A stretch of 64,000 nt of DNA from Neobacillus rhizophilus. Lineage in GTDB: Bacteria; Bacillota; Bacilli; Bacillales; Cytobacillaceae. The position numbers and the translations under genes are program-made. Numbering within the stretch: position 1 is the first letter of the stretch; each line of letters opens with the position of its first letter. The notes beneath the pieces were generated by a model. That model was given only the letters and a program-made list of their open reading frames with translations. It had not been told where the DNA came from and did no database searches. Of this stretch, positions 59,100-64,000 are shown one piece after another. Location: NCBI RefSeq assembly GCF_018343535.1, contig NZ_JAGYPF010000005.1, forward strand, positions 620,001-684,000. Direction: 5' to 3'.

Positions 59100-60405
59100 T
59101 GCAATCGAGGTTACTATTAACATTACGGAAAATCCCTATGAGCTGCCGCCCGAAGAGCTCTTTACAATGGCAGCACGAATAAATAAGAAGCGGTCGTTTT
59201 TGTTTGTCAGCAAGGTGCTTGGCAAGCATATTCCTGTTAAACCAAAAAGAAGTCTATTAACAGCAGCCTTGTTAGGCACCCGGTTTCTGGAGGTCGTGAA
59301 AGGATTAGACTGTGTGGAAAAGGATCAAATGCTAAGAGCTTTTCTTCAGAATGAGGATTATATTCCCGCTCCATTTATCTCTGAAGCTATCAATCCTGTA
59401 ATAATTGGTTTTGCCGAAACAGCGACCGCCCTTGGGCACGCTTTCTTTGATTGCTTTAAGGAAGCGGATTTCTTTCATACCACCAGGGAGGAAATCGATG
59501 GTCTGAATCCGGACATTACTTTTGAAGAAGAGCATTCCCATGCCACCTCGCATCGATGCTATGTTCCTCTAGAAATGATGGAAAATGACCGGGAAATTAT
59601 CTTGGTCGATGATGAAATAACAACAGGGAAAACGGCACTTAATATTATTCGCTCAATTCATGCCCGGTTTCCAAGGAAATTATATACCGTTGTATCATTT
59701 TTGGATTGGCGTTCGCCTGAAAACCAGCGGGAATTTGCCCGCCTAGAAAAAGATCTAGGTATTACTATCCATGTCATCAGCCTGTTAACGGGTGAGGTAT
59801 CTGTAAAGAAATCCAAGGAAATTGAACAAAGGGCGGAAGAGGGCCTTGAAACAAAATTTGATGGGATGTCTGTTGAAAAATTAACACTGTCTGCTAATTT
59901 TAGCAAAACATCTTATTTAGCAAATAACGCTTTTTATCTTAAGGAAACGGGCCGTTTTGGCTTAGCGGCGGAAGAAAATCGCTTGCTCCAGCAAAAAGCA
60001 AAAGAAGCTGCGGTAATTTTAAAGGAATTAAGAACCGGAGAGAAAACCCTTTGCCTTGGAACAGGGGAATTCATGTATGTGCCGATGCGAATTTCCGCTT
60101 TCATGGGGAGCGGTATTTCCTATCAGTCAACAACTAGAAGCCCCGTACATATTGAAAATCAGGATGGTTACGGAGCAACATTCGGATTGACTTTTCCTAA
60201 TCCGGAAGATCATGATATTCCTTATTTTGTCTATAATATCCCACCTGGCTATTACGATGAATTATTTGTTTTTTTTGAAAGAGAAATAGACTCTGAGAGT
60301 CTTCTTCCATTTCTAAAGGAATTGCAAAGGACGCAAATTCCTTCGCTAAAGCTTGTTTTTTTCTCTGATGCTGGAGGTGATGGTCATGTTTCAAGCAAAA
60401 AATAA
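59041..60405 (+). CDS. Phosphoribosyltransferase with C-terminal TRSP domain (Ter module)
   Basis: 454 aa. The N-terminal PRTase_2 domain (about 20-230) has the PRPP-binding loop EIILVDDEITTGKTALNI (about 182-199) and SKVLGKHIPVKP near the start. The C-terminal TRSP part (about 330-450) carries LCLGTGEFMYVPMRIS and Ser/Thr-rich TTRSPVHIENQDGYG. It is predicted to attach a base or acyl compound to ribose phosphate. SD GGGGTG. It overlaps genes on both sides (59 nt and 20 nt), implying tight coupling. Confidence 0.82.
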   Translation: MKNSQTLTLSKKRYTFPILNAIEVTINITENPYELPPEELFTMAARINKKRSFLFVSKVLGKHIPVKPKRSLLTAALLGTRFLEVVKGLDCVEKDQMLRAFLQNEDYIPAPFISEAINPVIIGFAETATALGHAFFDCFKEADFFHTTREEIDGLNPDITFEEEHSHATSHRCYVPLEMMENDREIILVDDEITTGKTALNIIRSIHARFPRKLYTVVSFLDWRSPENQREFARLEKDLGITIHVISLLTGEVSVKKSKEIEQRAEEGLETKFDGMSVEKLTLSANFSKTSYLANNAFYLKETGRFGLAAEENRLLQQKAKEAAVILKELRTGEKTLCLGTGEFMYVPMRISAFMGSGISYQSTTRSPVHIENQDGYGATFGLTFPNPEDHDIPYFVYNIPPGYYDELFVFFEREIDSESLLPFLKELQRTQIPSLKLVFFSDAGGDGHVSSKK

Positions 60406-61507
60406 ACCTGCCGAGATTGGTACTTATAGTCCGGATGATTGTTTATTTCTGTTAAAGGATTTAAGCAAGATTAAGCTTGAGGACTCTACAGTAAACAGGG
60501 AGTTGAAAATTCAAACAGGGGGCCATTACAGTGAATCTCTGCCGATTGAGTATCAGCCGCCTAAAGACTATATAGAGCTGTTTTGGAATACATTACACGA
60601 ATATAAACATAAGGTAGCCTTATGCATCGGTGTTGCCGCTGAGCAAATTTTTTCTTTAAAAGGAAAAAATACAGTGCTGGTTTCTTTGGCCAGGGCGGGA
60701 ACGCCTGTCGGCATATTAATAAAAAGATATATCCAAAAACGCTATAATGTGTCACTGCCACATTACAGTATTTCTATCATTCGCGACCGGGGCATTGATG
60801 AAAATGCAATTGCCTATATTTTGGGTGAACATCCCGAAGGAAGGATTCAATTTGTCGACGGCTGGACAGGAAAGGGAGCTATTTCGTTGGAGTTGACGCA
60901 GGCATGCCGTCGATATGAGGGAAAATTTGGAATTCATCTTGATGATACGCTTGCCGTCCTTGCTGATCCCGGCCATTGCACGAGCGTTTTTGGGACTAGA
61001 GAAGATTTTCTTATTCCCAGTGCTTGTTTAAATTCAACCGTATCGGGGCTGGTAAGTCGGACGGTGTTAAATAATACCTATATCGGAAAAAATGATTTTC
61101 ATGGTGCCAAATTTTACAAAGAGTTGATGGATGCTGACGTGTCCAACACCTTTATTGACATTATTGCCGGTGAGTTTGCCGGAATTTTGGAGCAAGCAAG
61201 CGGTATTGCAGTACAACGGTTAAATGAGAATATTACGGCTGAATTTCTCGGGATGCAGGCTGTCCAAAAAATTCAAGCTGAATTTGGGATTGAAAATACC
61301 CATCATATTAAACCCGGTGTAGGAGAAACCACCAGGGTGCTGTTAAGAAGAGTTCCTTGGAAAATATTAATGCGCGACAAAACAAGTCCATTTGTTAAGC
61401 ATATCCTTATGCTCGCTAAAGAAAAGGGAGTCGAGGTTATCGAGTATCCGGATATTCATTATCTTTGCTGCGGCATCATTAAATCTGTTAAGGGGAACAA
61501 GCCATGA
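60386..61507 (+). CDS. Phosphoribosyltransferase with C-terminal PELOTA-like RNA-binding domain (Ter module)
   Basis: 373 aa. The PRTase_1 domain has TVLVSLARAGTPVGILIKR (about 110-128) and a PRPP loop FVDGWTGKGAISLEL (about 154-168). The last ~75 residues (VGETTRVLLRRVPWKILMRD..., then HILMLAKEKGVEVIEYPD) resemble the PELOTA/L7Ae-like RNA-binding fold. The combination suggests modification of an RNA-linked or nucleotide substrate. ATG at 60386 with GGAGGTGAT is chosen over the longer frame. Confidence 0.82.
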   Translation: MFQAKNKPAEIGTYSPDDCLFLLKDLSKIKLEDSTVNRELKIQTGGHYSESLPIEYQPPKDYIELFWNTLHEYKHKVALCIGVAAEQIFSLKGKNTVLVSLARAGTPVGILIKRYIQKRYNVSLPHYSISIIRDRGIDENAIAYILGEHPEGRIQFVDGWTGKGAISLELTQACRRYEGKFGIHLDDTLAVLADPGHCTSVFGTREDFLIPSACLNSTVSGLVSRTVLNNTYIGKNDFHGAKFYKELMDADVSNTFIDIIAGEFAGILEQASGIAVQRLNENITAEFLGMQAVQKIQAEFGIENTHHIKPGVGETTRVLLRRVPWKILMRDKTSPFVKHILMLAKEKGVEVIEYPDIHYLCCGIIKSVKGNKP

Positions 61508-62298
61508 TATTTGCATCTGACCTGGACCGGACGATTATCTACTCCACAAGGGCGGTTGAAGAACTAGGCGGTCCAAACATAACAGAATTAATGCCGGTTG
61601 AACGAAGGGACGGGATGTGGATGGCCTACATGACGGAACCTTCGTATCAGGCACTTACTGAACTTTCGCGTTCAAGCCTTTTTGTACCCGTGACAACTAG
61701 GACAACAGAACAATTTAAGCGTTTTGTTATTTTTGATGAAAACATTCACCTTCCTTATGTAATTACGACAAATGGTGCTGTTATCATGTATAAGGGTAAG
61801 CCACTTCCAGAATGGTCCGACCATATTTCTAAGGCGGTAGATGAAGAGTCTACCGCGCCAGAGGAATTACGTTCTATTATAAGAAGAGAAGGGATTGAGC
61901 TAAACGGGCGGTTAAAGCAGGTGGGAAACCTATTTTTCTACTATATTCTAGATTGTTTCCCAACCATCGATGAAATAGCAAAGTTAAGGGCATTGGCCGC
62001 CCAGCTTGGATGGAGAATTTCCCTGCAGGGGAGAAAGCTTTATTGTTTACCAAGTGCGATTAGAAAAGGTGCGGCCCTGGAATTTATTTGCCACCGAGAA
62101 CAGAAGAAAGCGATTGCAGGAGCAGGCGACTCCATCCTTGATTTGGATTTCCTTGATATCTGCCAGCACCGCCTTGTTCCAGGGCATGGTGAACTGGCGA
62201 AAATGTCCGATACCAAGGGTCTTACCTTTACAAATCAAACAGGGGTTCAAGCCGGTGAGGAAATTTTGCAGATATTTTTAAAACTACTTAAAGGTTAG
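61504..62298 (+). CDS. HAD-superfamily phosphatase (Ter module)
   Basis: 264 aa. Motif I is FASDLDRTIIYS (about 2-13), with Ser/Thr motif II in VPVTTRTTEQF and motif IV IAGAGDSILDLDFL (about 208-221). The C2-type cap between them resembles sucrose-phosphatase/Cof-like HADs. It probably removes phosphate from the product of the two PRTases (inference). ATG overlaps the previous stop (ATGA). Its stop overlaps the converging gene by 3 nt. Confidence 0.85.
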   Translation: MIFASDLDRTIIYSTRAVEELGGPNITELMPVERRDGMWMAYMTEPSYQALTELSRSSLFVPVTTRTTEQFKRFVIFDENIHLPYVITTNGAVIMYKGKPLPEWSDHISKAVDEESTAPEELRSIIRREGIELNGRLKQVGNLFFYYILDCFPTIDEIAKLRALAAQLGWRISLQGRKLYCLPSAIRKGAALEFICHREQKKAIAGAGDSILDLDFLDICQHRLVPGHGELAKMSDTKGLTFTNQTGVQAGEEILQIFLKLLKG

Positions 62299-62543
62299 TT
62301 TTTATCCCCATCCGAAAGCCTGCTGATTATGAAATAAACACTGGAAAATAATCCGTAGGATCCAGCCAAGAACAAAATGGAGATGACAAGGGATTGGAAC
62401 ACCGGTCCTAGGAGGAGCGTAAAAATTAAACTGAATACAAATAAATCAAGATATATAAAAAGGTCTGAGGCCATGACCTCCATTACAGTTTCCAGTTCCT
62501 CCTGCAGCATGTTTATATGCGGCCGTTTAAATAAAGATCTCAT
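62295..62543 (-). CDS. Two-helix membrane protein (82 aa), antisense in the ter locus
   Basis: ATG at 62543 with TAGGTGA upstream. A charged N-terminal part (FKRPHINMLQEELETVMEVM) is followed by two membrane helices (about 28-50 and 52-74) and a short acidic tail GDKN. It converges on the HAD gene, sharing the bases of both stops. No family recognised. Its position inside the locus hints at a link, but orientation argues against the same transcript. Confidence 0.65.
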   Translation of the reverse strand: MRSLFKRPHINMLQEELETVMEVMASDLFIYLDLFVFSLIFTLLLGPVFQSLVISILFLAGSYGLFSSVYFIISRLSDGDKN

Positions 62544-62624
62544 GAAGTCACCTACTTTAGTGTGAGTATTCAAATATATGTAGGGACAAGGATAAAGGTG
62601 AAAACGCAAGATTTGGTCCAATTA

Positions 62625-62650
62625 TGAAACATTTATTGACTTCATTCGTA
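62625..62650 (+). promoter_or_regulatory. ECF sigma promoter (sigma-W type) of yceG
   Basis: TGAAAC (62625-62630), 16-bp spacer, CGTA (62647-62650): exact match to the sigma-W consensus. It lies 109 bp upstream of the yceG ATG. An extended -10 (TGTTATGAT, 62678-62686) further downstream may be a second, sigma-A start. Confidence 0.8.
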
Positions 62651-62759
62651 TAAACAAATGAACCATTTTGCTAACTGTGTTATGATGATAATGATGAGGG
62701 AATCTTACATAATTTGCTAACGAAGAATAAAAGCTTTTGCTTCAAAGGAAGGGACTACG

Positions 62760-64000
62760 ATGCATCCACCTTTAAATCATTTAAATCCCCGGCCTTTAGC
62801 CCTTTCATATGAAAATTGGTTCGGCATGCTCCAAAAGATTCTGCCCGAGCGGCCCAATTTTTCAATCGGGAATGGGACCATTCAAATCGGCCAAGTTGTC
62901 GGGATTTTCCTTGGAATACCATTTGACACAGATGAATATTATAATCAGCTTTTCGAATACGTCCATACGCCAGATTTAAATCTACACTTATTAAGTGACG
63001 ATTCTCTCGATAAATCCATTAACAATGCCCACTTCCAATCCATCCAAAAGGTGATTAACATTAATCAGGAACAAAAGCTGTCGATTAACCGTTTCACCGC
63101 TTTTTTGGAGGGGGAACAGCTGTTATTAAAATCAAAAGACCCGGTCATTCATCGGAAATTGCGGGAAGCAATGATTTCCACCCTTGAATTATTTGACTCC
63201 CTTGAAAGGGAAGGAATCAAAAATCCGGACCTGAGGCGTGTTCTCGTTGATATCGTAAAATGGACCATCAATCATCTTCAGCCGGCACTCAAAGCAGCAG
63301 ACCCGCAAAGGGAAATGCCGAGGTTTTTATGGTATGGCGATTTCAAAAAGAGTCATCAGTATTTTCTATTTTATTTAATCCAGCTTGGCTGTGACATTAT
63401 CTTTTTCCATCCGGAAGGCAAGAATGCTTTAGAAGGGCTGCTTAAGGAGTCCGTTTTTACTCATCAATTTGAGCAAAACCTTCCGGCCGAGCCCTTTCCT
63501 ACTGAAAAGCGGACCCGTAAAGCAACCGTTGCTTACCGGGCCTCCAAAGAAATTGAAAACATTCTTAATCAGGAAGGGTCAGGTCTTTACAAGCCTTGGC
63601 AGCTAAGGGACTATACACCTTCTTCAATCACGCTTCGCACTACTTATGATGAGCTATTTATTCTCAGTAAAGAAGCGGCGATGATTCGCCCTGATTTTGA
63701 AGTCAGGGATGGAAAAGTTCAGATTCCGTCACTCTTTGCCAAAATACAAGGTGTCAGCAAAAACAGAAAAGAATATTGGGACCGCCTTCATTCGTTAAGT
63801 CAATTGGAAAATACGCTGCTTATCCGCAGGCTCCCAATGACCATCCCTAGCTCCAGTGATTTTCGGTTCCATTATCGAAACGCGCTCGGCAATGATGGTC
63901 AGGTCGTTCCGGAAAAAATGATGCAGGCTCACTACTGGCCTTATTCCTTTTTGCCGGCAGGGCTGCAAAAAGGAATTGCGGCAGCGGTTAGAAAATTGTG
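62760..64000 (+). CDS. yceG: YceG-family protein of the Ter locus (cut by window end)
   Basis: 413 residues visible from ATG at 62760 (SD AAGGAAGGG). The protein resembles B. subtilis YceG (YceG_bac family, about 540 aa), with MPRFLWYGDFKKSHQYF, IIFFHPEGKNALEGLL, PFPTEKRTRKATVAYRAS and KPWQLRDYTPSSITL. Soluble. The family is an uncharacterised part of Ter/tellurite-resistance operons, often followed by telA (yceH), which may lie beyond the window. Its own ECF promoter precedes it. Confidence 0.88.
   Translation, partial: MHPPLNHLNPRPLALSYENWFGMLQKILPERPNFSIGNGTIQIGQVVGIFLGIPFDTDEYYNQLFEYVHTPDLNLHLLSDDSLDKSINNAHFQSIQKVININQEQKLSINRFTAFLEGEQLLLKSKDPVIHRKLREAMISTLELFDSLEREGIKNPDLRRVLVDIVKWTINHLQPALKAADPQREMPRFLWYGDFKKSHQYFLFYLIQLGCDIIFFHPEGKNALEGLLKESVFTHQFEQNLPAEPFPTEKRTRKATVAYRASKEIENILNQEGSGLYKPWQLRDYTPSSITLRTTYDELFILSKEAAMIRPDFEVRDGKVQIPSLFAKIQGVSKNRKEYWDRLHSLSQLENTLLIRRLPMTIPSSSDFRFHYRNALGNDGQVVPEKMMQAHYWPYSFLPAGLQKGIAAAVRKL

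Overview
The window looks like the chromosome of a spore-forming Bacillaceae (Bacillus sensu lato, possibly Neobacillus or Mesobacillus). The evidence is moderate-to-low GC, Bacillus-type gene order (ponA-recU-yppC-sspM-yppD/E/F/G, mrfAB-cotD-ypsA-gpsB-rnpB-ypsC-ypvA, bpsA-bpsB-dynA-exoR), small acid-soluble spore proteins, a class-B RNase P RNA and strong Shine-Dalgarno sites. No phage, CRISPR array, tRNA or complete insertion sequence was seen. Starts were re-chosen from SD position and family N-termini, so several differ from the longest open frame.

Layout. 0-8 kb: cell-wall synthase PonA, Holliday-junction resolvase RecU, small sporulation-type genes, an Hsp20 and a Crp/Fnr regulator. 8-17.5 kb: repair helicase/exonuclease pair MrfA-MrfB behind a candidate LexA box, CotD, YpsA, GpsB, rnpB, an rRNA methyltransferase and a DinG-like helicase. 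17.5-26.5 kb: a respiratory/redox zone with a DUF2249-DUF2249-membrane protein-DUF59 operon, a third DUF2249 gene, two tiny Cys-motif proteins and a ba3-type oxidase operon, with several TGTGA-N6-TCACA-like sites. It is interrupted by ypwA, an EamA transporter and an 0.8-kb island holding an internally deleted IS1182-family remnant between two inverted ~134-bp palindromic elements. 26.5-38.5 kb: type III polyketide synthase and methyltransferase, a Fur-box-controlled 26-aa membrane peptide, double dynamin DynA, a sulfurtransferase, ExoR, a truncated YheC/YheD-like gene, sspL, an RNase H-like protein and a cold-shock protein. 39-42 kb: an AT-rich two-gene cassette (HAD-type protein plus glycosyltransferase-like protein) that looks acquired. 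42-56 kb: topB, mntR, metA, fhs, bsaA, degV, ypgQ, an ABC-F protein, ypgR, brxA, ypiP and ypjP.

56.3-64 kb holds the most remarkable locus: terD, terC, a citrate-lyase-like C-C bond lyase, a PRTase-TRSP protein, a PRTase-PELOTA protein, a HAD phosphatase and yceG (cut by the window end). This is a Ter-type stress system with a predicted biosynthetic module for an unknown nucleoside-like metabolite. The last four module genes before yceG are tightly coupled by overlapping frames. terD and yceG are each preceded by a near-consensus ECF sigma promoter (TGAAAC-N16/17-CGTA).

Two repeat systems stand out. A 76-110-bp element occurs five times in one orientation, always just after a T-tract or terminator and, in four cases, ending exactly on the stop codon of a leftward gene. 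A 21-bp-period array of six TCTACAA-type boxes lies between the ABC-F gene and ypgR.
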